Of a stretch of 64,000 nucleotides of DNA, positions 17,865-26,679 are shown piece by piece. Made by a program: the position numbers and the translations under genes. The DNA comes from Oribacterium sp. UBA4274 (GTDB lineage: Bacteria; Bacillota; Clostridia; Lachnospirales; Lachnospiraceae): the NCBI GenBank assembly GCA_002396005.1, contig DGVW01000104.1, positions 53,671 to 117,670 on the forward strand, written 5' to 3'. The notes under the pieces are model-generated. The model saw only the letters and a list, made by a program, of their open reading frames with translations, was not told the origin of the DNA and did not search any database. Position 1 is the first letter of the stretch. Every line of letters begins with the position of its first letter.

Positions 17865-17867
17865 GGA

Positions 17868-18332
17868 TTACTCCTCTGTATCGTTATCAAAATCCTCATC
17901 TGCCTCTTCTACAAATCTGAGACTCATACCGCTTCTTGAAGCCTTCTTCTTCGCTCCTGCGATTTCAACATTATGATTTTTTGATTTAAACCCTTTTGAT
18001 GGCTTGCCATCCTTGGCTTCAGCTTTAGAAGTTTCATATTTGCGCTTCTTAAAATCCGGATTTGGCTTGTACAGTACGATCTTTCTGCCGATAACCTGTA
18101 CAACCTCTGACTGGCTTCTACCTGCAAGTGTATGTGCAATAGCATTGGGATCATCATCACAATTCTTTAAAATATTGATCTTTATCAGCTCATTTTTTGT
18201 GATGTTCTCTCTTACTGCCTCTATAAACTCAGGTGTGATGCTGTTTTTTCCTATAGAAAGAACCGGTTCTATACTCATGGCTGCGCCCTTTAACTGAGAA
18301 CGCATCTTACTGTCTCTGATATACTTCTTCAT
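17868..18332 (-). CDS. yhbY: YhbY/CRM-domain RNA-binding protein
   Basis: 154 aa. Residues 10-95 form a CRS1-YhbY (CRM) domain: LKGAAMSIEPVLSIGKNSIT at the start, ELIKINILKNC, then VVQVIGRKIVLYK with the GxxG-like RNA-binding loop. Usual YhbY proteins have about 97 aa; here a basic then acidic tail of about 55 residues is added (KRKYETSKAEAKDGKPSKG, ending DEDFDNDTEE). YhbY associates with pre-50S ribosomes. Its ATG overlaps the obgE stop, with GAGGA upstream, so it is coupled to obgE. Confidence 0.9.
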   Translation of the reverse strand: MKKYIRDSKMRSQLKGAAMSIEPVLSIGKNSITPEFIEAVRENITKNELIKINILKNCDDDPNAIAHTLAGRSQSEVVQVIGRKIVLYKPNPDFKKRKYETSKAEAKDGKPSKGFKSKNHNVEIAGAKKKASRSGMSLRFVEEADEDFDNDTEE

Positions 18333-19717
18333 TATTCCTCTTCTCCGTTCTTCTTTGACTGATGACGCTTAGGGAATGCTTCTTCGATAGCGCTTTCCAT
18401 ATCTCCCTCTTCATAAGCGTCTGTATCATAATACTCGAAAGTATGACCATAAATCTTTATTGTATCGCCTTCCTGTATGCCCATCTTCTTAAGCTTCTTG
18501 ATAACGCCCTGTTCATCCATAAAACGCTGGAAGAATTCAAAGCCCTTCTCAACCTGAAGATTGGTATAACCAAGCATCTTTTCAATCTTTGGTCCTTCAA
18601 CAGAGAATGTATTGGCATCGAGTCTCTTATACTCGATAGCAAGCTGCTCCTTATGTCCAAGTGTCTCTAAATCAACTTCACTGCTGTAAGTCTCGATCTC
18701 CCTGGCACCTGCTTCCTCAACATAAGTCCATGCAGCCTCCAGAAGATCACGAAGTCCTGTATTGGTTGCTGCAGAAATTGCAAAAACTTTCACACCCTGT
18801 GGCTCGTAAATCTCTTTAATCCTTGTAACAGCACTGTCCGTTCCCTGCTCATCGATGATGAGATCCGTTTTATTGCATGCAATTATCATAGGTTTCTTGA
18901 GGATCTCAGGATCATACTTTTCGATTTCCTCATTGATAGTCTTGATATCTTCCACCGGATCTCTGCCCTCACATCCTGAGGCATCAACAACATGGATAAG
19001 AACCTTACATCTCTCAATATGACGTAAAAACTCATGACCAAGTCCAACACCCTCTGAAGCACCTTCGATAAGTCCCGGGATATCTGCCATTACAAAAGAA
19101 CGGTCTCCCTTCAGTCCGACTACTCCCAGATGAGGTGTGATGGTTGTGAAATGATAGTTGGCAATCTCAGGTCTTGCATTGGAGCACATTGATAAGATGG
19201 TAGACTTTCCAACATTAGGAAGTCCTACAAGCCCTACATCAGCAATAACACGAAGCTCTAACTGAACCCAAATCTCACGGGCATCCTGTCCCGGCTGAGC
19301 AAACTTTGGTGCCTGCATGGCAGGTGTAGCAAAATGCATATTTCCCAAACCACCTTTTCCACCCTTGAGCAGCACAAGTCTCTGATTATCGCCGGACATA
19401 TCCGCAATGATCTTCTTGGTTTCAAAATCTCTTATAATGGTTCCTTCAGGCACCTTGATAACGAGATCCTTACCATTCTTACCATGCATGCGCTTTCCGC
19501 CGCCTTCTTCACCTGCAGTTGCGATGTACTTCTGACGATTACGGAAGTCCTCAAGAGTATTTAATCCCTTGTCAACCTCTACGATGATGTCTCCACCCTT
19601 TCCGCCGTCTCCGCCATCAGGTCCGCCTGCCGGAACAAACAATTCACGACGGAAGGAAACATGTCCGTTACCGCCTTTTCCACTTTTAATGAAAATTTTT
19701 GCAATATCTGCAAACAT
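18332..19717 (-). CDS. obgE: GTPase ObgE/CgtA
   Basis: 461 aa with the three Obg domains: glycine-rich Obg fold (about 1-158, KSGKGGNGHVSFRRE), GTPase domain (159-340, G1 GLPNVGKST, G3 DIPGLIEG, G4 NKTD) and C-terminal OCT domain (380-440). It checks 50S subunit maturation and links growth to GTP and ppGpp levels. The acidic tail after OCT (DTDAYEEGDMESAIEEAF) is common. It follows rpmA across a 158-base gap with a hairpin at 19810-19843, and yhbY overlaps its end. Confidence 0.97.
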   Translation of the reverse strand: MFADIAKIFIKSGKGGNGHVSFRRELFVPAGGPDGGDGGKGGDIIVEVDKGLNTLEDFRNRQKYIATAGEEGGGKRMHGKNGKDLVIKVPEGTIIRDFETKKIIADMSGDNQRLVLLKGGKGGLGNMHFATPAMQAPKFAQPGQDAREIWVQLELRVIADVGLVGLPNVGKSTILSMCSNARPEIANYHFTTITPHLGVVGLKGDRSFVMADIPGLIEGASEGVGLGHEFLRHIERCKVLIHVVDASGCEGRDPVEDIKTINEEIEKYDPEILKKPMIIACNKTDLIIDEQGTDSAVTRIKEIYEPQGVKVFAISAATNTGLRDLLEAAWTYVEEAGAREIETYSSEVDLETLGHKEQLAIEYKRLDANTFSVEGPKIEKMLGYTNLQVEKGFEFFQRFMDEQGVIKKLKKMGIQEGDTIKIYGHTFEYYDTDAYEEGDMESAIEEAFPKRHQSKKNGEEE

Positions 19718-19809
19718 AGATTATTCTCCTTTCCCAAGGGCATCCCTGCGCCGGATATCACCGTCGCTAACCCTCAGAGAGCCATTAAATAGAACTTAAA
19801 GATACATGA

Positions 19810-19843
19810 AAGCCCCATACCGATGTAACTCGGTACAGGGCTT
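19810..19843 (-). terminator. Hairpin between rpmA and obgE, likely partial terminator
   Basis: AAGCCC and TACCGA pair with TCGGTA and GGGCTT, with two mismatched bases between the blocks. Only a short T run follows on the minus strand (TTTCATG), so some transcripts probably read through into obgE. Confidence 0.55.
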
Positions 19844-19875
19844 AATTCTTATAGAATACCTGAGTAAATTAATGA

Positions 19876-20139
19876 TTACTCAGCATCTCTAGGCAGTACA
19901 GATACCTGCTTCTTGTCTCTTCCAAGGTGGCTGTATCTAACAACACCGTCAACCTTTGCAAAAAGTGTGAAATCATTGCCAAGACCTACATTGAGACCTG
20001 GGTGAATTCTTGTACCGTTCTGCTTGTAAAGAATATTGCCAGCCTTAACGAACTGACCATCTGCTCTCTTCTGTCCAAGTCTCTTGGACTCGGAATCTCT
20101 ACCATTCTTGGTAGATCCCATACCTTTATGATGAGCCAT
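19876..20139 (-). CDS. rpmA: 50S ribosomal protein L27
   Basis: 87 aa. Starts [18 protein letters not shown], the mature form of bL27; the N-terminal cleavable extension seen in many Firmicutes (a Met-Asn-Leu-Gln-x-Phe-Ala type leader removed by Prp) is absent. Correspondingly no prp/ysxB gene lies between rplU and rpmA: only 29 bases separate them. The flexible N-terminus reaches the peptidyl-transferase centre. GGAGGATAAT precedes the ATG. Confidence 0.97.
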   Translation of the reverse strand: MAHHKGMGSTKNGRDSESKRLGQKRADGQFVKAGNILYKQNGTRIHPGLNVGLGNDFTLFAKVDGVVRYSHLGRDKKQVSVLPRDAE

Positions 20140-20168
20140 GATTATCCTCCATTCAACACTTTGAAAAA

Positions 20169-20474
20169 TTAGCCAATAGAATCAATCTTTACTTCTGTAA
20201 AGAGCTGTCTGTGACCATTCTTCTTATGGTAACCAGACTTTCTCTTGTACTTGTAAACGATAACCTTCTTAGCCTTGCCATTCTTAGTAACAGTGGCTGA
20301 TACCTTAGCACCATCAACGACCGGTGTACCGATCTTCATAGCGCCATCATTAAGAACAAGCACCTGATCGAAAGTAACCTTGTCGCCTTCCTTTACATCA
20401 AGTTTCTCAACTCTAATGATATCGCCTTCGCTTACCTTGTACTGCTTTCCACCTGTAAGGATTACTGCATACAT
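20169..20474 (-). CDS. rplU: 50S ribosomal protein L21
   Basis: 101 aa, the usual length, starting [18 protein letters not shown] and ending [15 protein letters not shown]; the central [16 protein letters not shown] is the rRNA-binding region. The start at 20474 has GGAGG 8 bases upstream; the open frame continues to 20531, but that part is the L21 leader. First gene of the rplU-rpmA-obgE run, with its own promoter. Confidence 0.98.
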   Translation of the reverse strand: MYAVILTGGKQYKVSEGDIIRVEKLDVKEGDKVTFDQVLVLNDGAMKIGTPVVDGAKVSATVTKNGKAKKVIVYKYKRKSGYHKKNGHRQLFTEVKIDSIG

Positions 20475-20556
20475 TACGAGGGTCCTCCTTTTTATCATTA
20501 CTCGCTGACTTCGGTGTTGACCTGTGGTCACTCTTTTACCTCGTCACGCGGCATAC
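20475..20556 (-). promoter_or_regulatory. Ribosomal protein L21 leader
   Basis: The 5' untranslated region of rplU contains ACGAGG, then GACCACAGGTCAACACCG and AGTCAGCGAGTAATG, then GGAGGACCCTCGT. ACGAGG pairs with CCTCGT immediately after the Shine-Dalgarno GGAGG, so the fold can hide the ribosome site. This fits the L21-leader class of Firmicutes, thought to be bound by L21 for feedback control. Confidence 0.7.
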
Positions 20557-20562
20557 TCAGTT

Positions 20563-20591
20563 ACTTTAATTGCTGGCCTCGGAATTGTCAA
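20563..20591 (-). promoter_or_regulatory. Promoter of rplU-rpmA
   Basis: TTGACA (20586-20591), a 17-base spacer and TAAAGT (20563-20568) on the minus strand. The -35 is perfect and the -10 weak. Transcription would start near 20556, at the left end of the L21 leader. Confidence 0.65.
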
Positions 20592-20605
20592 TATATTTTG
20601 CAAAA

Positions 20606-23224
20606 TTAATTTATTAACTTTCTATAATATGGATAGTTAGCCGTAACTTCGTTAACGGAAACATTGTTAGCACCCGAGTTTTCATGGATAGCTATCATAT
20701 TGCCGTTCCCGGCCCAGCCAAGAAACATAACAACATGTGAGTCCGCACCTATACGCACTATGATATCTCCTGGTTGCAAGTCCGCACGATTGATTTTTTC
20801 ACCTTCACCTATCAGTGTTGATGTGCTGTTTGACTTATGCAGATTGTTGCCAAGCGCGGACCAGTATACCCATTGAACCCATCCTGAGCAGTCAAGACCT
20901 CTTAATACTCTGCCTCTATAATCTGCCTCTACTATGCCTCCGAAGTTATTGGCCTCATAATTCCTGCCAGCTGCCTTGCCGCCCCAATAGTAAGGAACCT
21001 TGCCGACTGACTCAAGCGCAAATTTTATAACGGCTTTTCTTTCCTTTGAGATTTCATCAGGAAGTCCCTCGAGATATTTGGAGATTTCCTCCTCTGTAAG
21101 CGGATTCTTAGGGTTTATTGTGGAGATGGAAAGACCGTAAGTTGTAAACCAGTCCTGATCTATGAGAGATTGGACTTCTGCTTTTCGTTCGTCCGTCCAT
21201 CCGTTCCAGCCTCTTCCCTGAAGTGCAGCTTCCAAAGTTTTGGCCGCCTCATTCTCATCAATCTCGTCAGTTGCGAGATCAATTGTTCTTAAGCCCTTTT
21301 CATCCTCGAACCCGTAAATAGTAACCTTTACATAGAGATCAACATGTCCGGGACAATACTTCTTACTGTTGACATCCACCTCCTCATCTGCACCCTGCTG
21401 AGCTTCTTCTGCCTCAAGTGATTCCTCCAAAAGAGTAAGTAAAGTTGCATCATCCATATTCCTGAGCTCATCCCTTGTAAATGTTCCGAGGATGATTTCC
21501 CCGTTTTCCGTGGATTCTGTGAGTTCATCCCCGGACGACTCCTGATCGTCATCTCCTGACGATGACTGATTGTCTTCCGATGCAGATTCAGCTTCGTCTC
21601 CATCAACCGATTCTTTACCCTCCGATGATGCCTCGGCTGTTTCTACTATTTCTTCATCTGATGAAGCCTCTGTGACATCATTGATTATATCGATGCCTTG
21701 TCCGGCCTTATATTTTGCATATTTTTCTCTTGGATCGGTTGATTCCTCTTCTGTTGTTTCAGCCGTTTCCTCCGTATGTCCCCCTGCGTTAGTCTCTTCC
21801 TGAGAGGAGAGGTCTGCCTCTGAAGTACTTGCGGCCTGTGTCTCTGCAGCACCGCTGTCAGCATTAGCCTGTGAGGTTGTATCAAGCTGTTCACCCGTTT
21901 CCGAGGCAGCTGCGCTTACATAGGCGGTAACACTTGTAAGATCTGCCCTTTCTGCAGTCCCGATTCTTCCGCTTTTCAATGTCTCAACATACTCTTTGGC
22001 TGTACCGTATTTACCGGGTCTCCCATAGTACACTCCATCATATGCAGAAGATAGTTCAGCCCTATCATCTTCCCGGATTCCGGAAGCTCTGAACATATTC
22101 TGAACAGATAAAAGCTTCCCCAGAAACTTCCCGGCTCCGAGGGTCATATTACCATGTGCATCCTGAACAGACTGTGAAGCTCCACTATCTGATGCGGTCG
22201 CGGACTCTGCTGCAGATGATGAAGCACCTGTCTCACCATTTATACCGGAATTACCAGAAGCCTGCGAGGATGAATATGAATCGGTAACGTCAGCCTCAGC
22301 GGTTACTCTTTCGCCTTGTGATCCTCCGGATTCCGAAGCTGCTCCGGCATCATTTTGCTGATTCTCCAAACTCTCAGATAAACCGTACTGCGATTCTGAA
22401 GTGCCTGTTGCAGAAAAAGTATCTGTTGCCGATGGTACATCCTCCGCCAGCTTTTTCTTAAGTTCTTCCAGCTCTTTCTCCAGTTTATGTACAGCCTCGG
22501 CTTCCTCTTTGGCCGAACGGTTTATACAGCCGGTATCGTAATAGACATTTCCTATACTGATGGTATAGCTCCTTGACTTATCATACAGCTCCCTACAGTA
22601 TTTTCTAAATGTCTCTACATCCAGATAATCATGAGCATAGCAGTATACAGAAGCCATAGCCATAATGTCTTTGACATTAGAATACTCATTTACACGTTTT
22701 CCGTCAGCGTTGTAAAAAGAAACATTAACATTTTTAAAGTTCGGGATAAACCACGTTCCAGGATCATCCGGGTTCTGTCCCACTGCTGATGGATTATACT
22801 TTCCCATGATCCTGCTTGGTGCAACGCCTATCCTGTCTGCCAACGCCCGTGGCGACACGCCTGCCGAATCATAAATCCCGGCAAGATATTCATTATCCTC
22901 AGTCATCAGCTCCTTGTATACCTGACCGGCATAGCTGTTCAAGGGATCTGTCTCATCGACACCTTCAGGATAGTAAAATGCAAGATTCAATTTATCCGCC
23001 TCGGGAACAAACTCCTCTTGAACCTCTTCTATTGTTTCAGGTATTGTTTCCTTAATTGCACTCATCGTCGCTTCCGAGGGCGTGGAAACAGCCTCTATAC
23101 TCGGTTCCGTTTCCGATGCTGCGATGTACGTTTCTGTAACAATACCCGCCAGAATACCAACACATAAAACTGCGGATATGACCGTATACTGTTTTTTGCT
23201 AAATTTATATTTTAAACCACTCAT
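20606..23224 (-). CDS. Membrane-anchored NlpC/P60 peptidoglycan hydrolase with long acidic linker
   Basis: 872 aa. A hydrophobic N-terminal segment (TVISAVLCVGILAGIV) exports or anchors it. A LysM-free region and a Glu/Ser/Thr-rich low-complexity stretch of about 400 residues follow, then a C-terminal NlpC/P60 domain with catalytic C779 in GLDCSGW, H830 in ADSHVVMFLGW and a third polar residue in IHENSG. It should cut stem peptides of peptidoglycan. The start at 23224 is chosen because the other in-frame ATG (23248) lies in the 3' arm of the rluD terminator. The RBS for 23224 is weak (GGGA). It stands between rluD and rplU. Confidence 0.85.
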   Translation of the reverse strand: MSGLKYKFSKKQYTVISAVLCVGILAGIVTETYIAASETEPSIEAVSTPSEATMSAIKETIPETIEEVQEEFVPEADKLNLAFYYPEGVDETDPLNSYAGQVYKELMTEDNEYLAGIYDSAGVSPRALADRIGVAPSRIMGKYNPSAVGQNPDDPGTWFIPNFKNVNVSFYNADGKRVNEYSNVKDIMAMASVYCYAHDYLDVETFRKYCRELYDKSRSYTISIGNVYYDTGCINRSAKEEAEAVHKLEKELEELKKKLAEDVPSATDTFSATGTSESQYGLSESLENQQNDAGAASESGGSQGERVTAEADVTDSYSSSQASGNSGINGETGASSSAAESATASDSGASQSVQDAHGNMTLGAGKFLGKLLSVQNMFRASGIREDDRAELSSAYDGVYYGRPGKYGTAKEYVETLKSGRIGTAERADLTSVTAYVSAAASETGEQLDTTSQANADSGAAETQAASTSEADLSSQEETNAGGHTEETAETTEEESTDPREKYAKYKAGQGIDIINDVTEASSDEEIVETAEASSEGKESVDGDEAESASEDNQSSSGDDDQESSGDELTESTENGEIILGTFTRDELRNMDDATLLTLLEESLEAEEAQQGADEEVDVNSKKYCPGHVDLYVKVTIYGFEDEKGLRTIDLATDEIDENEAAKTLEAALQGRGWNGWTDERKAEVQSLIDQDWFTTYGLSISTINPKNPLTEEEISKYLEGLPDEISKERKAVIKFALESVGKVPYYWGGKAAGRNYEANNFGGIVEADYRGRVLRGLDCSGWVQWVYWSALGNNLHKSNSTSTLIGEGEKINRADLQPGDIIVRIGADSHVVMFLGWAGNGNMIAIHENSGANNVSVNEVTANYPYYRKLIN

Positions 23225-23238
23225 CAGTTCCCATAGAA

Positions 23239-23273
23239 AATCCTCCATGAAAGCCCCTGCCTTATGGAGGATT
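23239..23273 (-). terminator. Rho-independent terminator after rluD
   Basis: AATCCTCCAT (23239-23248) pairs perfectly with ATGGAGGATT (23264-23273); on the minus strand TTTTC follows. It starts 16 bases after the rluD stop and overlaps the upstream candidate start of the NlpC/P60 gene. Confidence 0.8.
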
Positions 23274-23289
23274 CCTTTGATTCCTTATA

Positions 23290-24201
23290 TTATTTACGTA
23301 ATTTTTCCAACAGTTTTTTCATATAATCAGGATAGTCAGAGTTAAATTCAACATACTCTCCGGTAGTCGGATGTATAAATCCCAAAACCTTGGCATGTAA
23401 GCATTGGCCTTCCAGATTAAATGGACACTTTTTAGGTCCATAAACATCATCTCCGAGCACAGGGTGTCCTATGGATGCCATGTGTACTCTTATCTGATGC
23501 GTACGTCCTGTTTCTAACACACATTCCACCAATGTATAATCGCCAAATCTCTCCAGAACGTGATAATGTGTCACAGCATCTCTACCGTCAAGCTCATCTA
23601 TAGCCTGCTTTTTCCTGTCTTTTTTGGAACGCCCTATAGGAGCATCAACTGTACCCAAGTCTTCCTTTATATTGCCGCACACTATGGCAACATACTTTCT
23701 CGTGATGGAATGAACCTTCAGCTGTTCCGCCAATGACTTATGCGTTTTATCATTTTTACATATCACAAGAAGCCCCGTGGTATTTTTATCTATACGATGC
23801 ACTATGCCCGGTCTCATGACGCCATTTATAGAACTGAGATCCTGCCCGCAATGATTCATAACCGCATTAACCAAAGTTCCGTTATAATGTCCTGCAGCCG
23901 GATGAACCACCATACCCTTGGGCTTATTGACAATCAGAAAATCCTTATCCTCATAAACAATATCCAGAGGAATATCTTCAGCCTCAACATCAAGACTTGT
24001 AGGCTCCGGCATGTCTATCATCAGAATGTCCCCGGCATTGACCTTGGCGCTGGCCTTACAGCTTTTATCATTTATCTTGATCAAGCCATCCTTGATAAGC
24101 TTCGAAGCATAGCTTCTGGAAATCTCAGGTTCTGAAAGTGTTGCAAGGAACTGATCGACTCGGACGCCGTTAATGTCCATAGGGACTATAACTTCTATCA
24201 T
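23290..24201 (-). CDS. rluD: RluD-type 23S rRNA pseudouridine synthase
   Basis: 303 aa: S4 RNA-binding domain at residues 12-70 (VRVDQFLATLSE, SRSYASKLIKDGLIKIN) and an RluA/RluD catalytic domain with D138 in GIVHRIDKNTTGLLV, plus QIRVHMASIGHPVLGD. It converts specific uridines of 23S rRNA to pseudouridine. Its ATG overlaps the lspA stop (ATGA at 24198-24201), the common lspA-rluD pair of Firmicutes. A terminator follows at 23239-23273. Confidence 0.93.
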   Translation of the reverse strand: MIEVIVPMDINGVRVDQFLATLSEPEISRSYASKLIKDGLIKINDKSCKASAKVNAGDILMIDMPEPTSLDVEAEDIPLDIVYEDKDFLIVNKPKGMVVHPAAGHYNGTLVNAVMNHCGQDLSSINGVMRPGIVHRIDKNTTGLLVICKNDKTHKSLAEQLKVHSITRKYVAIVCGNIKEDLGTVDAPIGRSKKDRKKQAIDELDGRDAVTHYHVLERFGDYTLVECVLETGRTHQIRVHMASIGHPVLGDDVYGPKKCPFNLEGQCLHAKVLGFIHPTTGEYVEFNSDYPDYMKKLLEKLRK

Positions 24202-24755
24202 TTTTCCTCCTGCGGCGCTTCATTGTCTTTTATATTAGATGATTTACTGTTCTTTTTTATATGAAGAAAAGCAAAATCTTCATCTTTATAATAGAACAAA
24301 AACAGAAAAACCATGACTATACAGCCACATGTTACATAGATATCAGCAACATTAAATACAGGGAAATCTATCGGACTGAAGTATATAAAATCAACAACAT
24401 ATTGCTGACTTACACGATCAATGAAATTGCCTATTGCACCGGCAAAAACAAATTCAGCAACGATAAGTACCGGATAAAAATGTTTATCCTTAACAGGGGT
24501 TTTATATACAACATAAAGTATGCCGGCAATGACAACAACAGTAATGAGATAAAACATGTATTGTGCCCCTTGAAATACACCAAAGGCTGCCCCTCTGTTT
24601 TCTACGTAAAGAAAATACAGTACATCCTTAATTATTGGTATCCTGTCAATATCCTTAAGATATTTTACTGCCATTTGTTTAGTTATCTGATCGGGAATGA
24701 TCAGTGCCACTGCTATTAAAAGAAAAAGAATCATTCTTTTGGTGTTTATATTCAT
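24198..24755 (-). CDS. lspA: Lipoprotein signal peptidase (signal peptidase II)
   Basis: 185 aa with four membrane helices. Catalytic aspartates are D113 in GNFIDRVSQQYVVDF and D138 in FPVFNVADIY; VENRGAAFG is the other family motif. It removes signal peptides from diacylated prolipoproteins. The start at 24755 (MNINTKR) has GGGG 6-9 bases upstream; a TTG four codons earlier overlaps that site. The C-terminus is a charged tail of about 25 residues. It lies in aroB-lspA-rluD order; a client could be the lipoprotein D,D-carboxypeptidase at 28.7-29.7 kb. Confidence 0.95.
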   Translation of the reverse strand: MNINTKRMILFLLIAVALIIPDQITKQMAVKYLKDIDRIPIIKDVLYFLYVENRGAAFGVFQGAQYMFYLITVVVIAGILYVVYKTPVKDKHFYPVLIVAEFVFAGAIGNFIDRVSQQYVVDFIYFSPIDFPVFNVADIYVTCGCIVMVFLFLFYYKDEDFAFLHIKKNSKSSNIKDNEAPQEEK

Positions 24756-24770
24756 ATTTATCCCCAAAGT

Positions 24771-25850
24771 TTATTTTGATATATATCTGAGCGCTTCCAT
24801 CATCTGATCTTGAGACACTGTACTATCGATATACGCATCTCCCAAACTGTGCAGAAGAATGAAACGCACTTGTCCTTTATCCATTTTTTTATCTTTTCTG
24901 GTTGCTAAAACAACTTCATCAAGATCCATGGCTTTAAGAACTGTATTGAGACCGACTGCATCCATAAGCCTACGCACCGCCTCTGTTTCCACGGCTCCGC
25001 AAGTGCCTGAAATATACATAGCCGCAAGACATCCCAGTGCCACACACTGTCCATGACTGTATGAAAACTCTGAACATTTTTCTATGGCATGACCTAATGT
25101 ATGTCCAAAATTCAGAAGCTGACGTTCTCCTTTTTCCTTAGGATCAACCTCAACCACCGCTTTTTTGATGAGATTACTTTCGTAAACCGTTCTCAGCAAG
25201 ACTTCTGTATCACGGTTTCTGAGTTCATCGATATGCTCTGACAGATAGTCAAAATAATCCTTATTTTTTATAAGTGCGTGCTTGATCACCTCGCCCATGC
25301 CGGATGCATACTGGATATCATCAAGAGACTTCAAGGTATTGACATTACTGTACACCAATGCCGGCATATGAAATGCTCCCACCATATTTTTATATGCACG
25401 GAAATCCACACCGGTCTTTCCACCGATGGAACTATCAACCTGTGCCAGTAATGTGGTAGGAATCTGGATGAATTTTATCCCTCTCATATATGTGGCTGCA
25501 GCAAAGCCTGTCATATCACCTACAACACCACCGCCCAAAGCAACAAAAAAATCATTTCTGTCAAAATCATCGAGGATAGCTTTCTCATATATTTCAGCCA
25601 CAGAGTCTGTGTTTTTGTATTTTTCTCCGGGAGTAAGGATAACTTCATCCACAAAAAGAAAGCAGGTAGATAAAATACCTTTTACCGTTTCCAAATATAG
25701 GGGTGCAATATTGGTATCTGTAACAATCAATGCACGTCTGCAGGATGTATCAAGTTCCGAAACAGCATTTTTGAGATTCTCAAAATCCTCTTCCAAAAAG
25801 ATGTGATAAGAAAATGTATTTTCATAATTAACATCCAAAATTTTAGCCAT
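24771..25850 (-). CDS. aroB: 3-dehydroquinate synthase
   Basis: 359 aa, usual length. Converts DAHP to 3-dehydroquinate, second step of the shikimate pathway, using NAD and a divalent metal. Motifs: ALGGGVVGDMTGFAAATYMRG for NAD, PTTLLAQVDSSIGGKTGVD, and metal ligands in GEVIKHALI and LNFGHTLGHAIE. The start at 25850 (MAKILDV) has GGGGAGG 6 bases upstream. It is inserted between sepF and lspA, where many relatives carry ylmH and divIVA, and no other aro gene is near. Confidence 0.96.
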   Translation of the reverse strand: MAKILDVNYENTFSYHIFLEEDFENLKNAVSELDTSCRRALIVTDTNIAPLYLETVKGILSTCFLFVDEVILTPGEKYKNTDSVAEIYEKAILDDFDRNDFFVALGGGVVGDMTGFAAATYMRGIKFIQIPTTLLAQVDSSIGGKTGVDFRAYKNMVGAFHMPALVYSNVNTLKSLDDIQYASGMGEVIKHALIKNKDYFDYLSEHIDELRNRDTEVLLRTVYESNLIKKAVVEVDPKEKGERQLLNFGHTLGHAIEKCSEFSYSHGQCVALGCLAAMYISGTCGAVETEAVRRLMDAVGLNTVLKAMDLDEVVLATRKDKKMDKGQVRFILLHSLGDAYIDSTVSQDQMMEALRYISK

Positions 25851-25959
25851 AGTCCCCTCCCCATCAATCAAATAAGAATTATATTATCACATTCTGTTTT
25901 AAAAATCGAATAGACAAATATGTCCCAACGAACTCATATAAATCCTAACAAAACAAAAA

Positions 25960-25981
25960 GCATATCCTGATCCGGATATGC
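25960..25981 (-). terminator. Rho-independent terminator of sepF
   Basis: GCATATCC-TGATCC-GGATATGC, a perfect 8-bp stem, followed on the minus strand by TTTTTGTTTTG. It lies 20 bases after the sepF stop and separates it from aroB. Confidence 0.88.
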
Positions 25982-26000
25982 CTCTTTACATCATAAAATA

Positions 26001-26519
26001 TCAAACTCTCAAGTTGAGACCACCGATATTTACATCAGAATTACCGGCTAATATATTCTGAAAATCACCCGATAACTCTACATTCTGTGGTGTAGCGATA
26101 AATATATAATTTGAAATCTTCTGAAGGTTACCATCCATAGAGTAGGCCGCACCGGAAGTGAAATCAATAATCCTCTGTGCTATCTCCATGTGGAGTCCTT
26201 CCATATTAAGAACTACTGCCTTGCCATCAAGAAGGTAATCACAGATATCTCGTGAATCATCCATCGATGTAGGCTTAATCATAGTTACTTCCATGCTGCT
26301 CCTACTAGCTTGCGCCTGTGGCTGCTTCTTCATAAACAAAGTTGGTCTTGCAGGTCTTTCATCATCTATTTCAGCATCATCTGATGATTTCTTAGAGAAA
26401 AAACCACCACGCTGTGGTTCTGCATCATAGTCATCATCAAAATCATAGTCATCATCCAAATCATAATCATCATCCGGATTGACTCTCATATTTTTCATTA
26501 AATTACCAATAAAGTTCAT
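26001..26519 (-). CDS. sepF: Cell division protein SepF
   Basis: 172 aa. The N-terminal amphipathic helix (MNFIGNLMKNM) binds the membrane, an Asp-rich linker follows (DDDYDLDDDYDFDDDYD), and the C-terminal domain holds VVLNMEGLHMEIAQRIIDF, GAAYSMDGNLQKIS and FIATPQNVEL. SepF tethers FtsZ to the membrane and organises the septum. The start at 26519 follows GGGGG by 8 bases; the longer open frame upstream begins before that site and lacks SepF features. Upstream is the HlyD-like gene; downstream is a terminator. Confidence 0.95.
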   Translation of the reverse strand: MNFIGNLMKNMRVNPDDDYDLDDDYDFDDDYDAEPQRGGFFSKKSSDDAEIDDERPARPTLFMKKQPQAQASRSSMEVTMIKPTSMDDSRDICDYLLDGKAVVLNMEGLHMEIAQRIIDFTSGAAYSMDGNLQKISNYIFIATPQNVELSGDFQNILAGNSDVNIGGLNLRV

Positions 26520-26679
26520 TTCTAATCCCCCGACAGTAACGATAGGCATAACTCGTCCAATAACGTATATTTTAAACAATTTTCCACTATTGTCAATAAA
26601 CAGCCTCTCACGCATTCCACGAAGAAACGTGGAAATATCGCATCGTCAGAAAATTGTAAGTTATGGCGCAGAAGCATCC

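Noticed and set aside
21570..21803. Ser-rich plus-strand frame inside the NlpC/P60 gene
   Set aside because: It is the complement of the Glu/Ser/Thr linker codons of the real gene; the composition explains the open frame.
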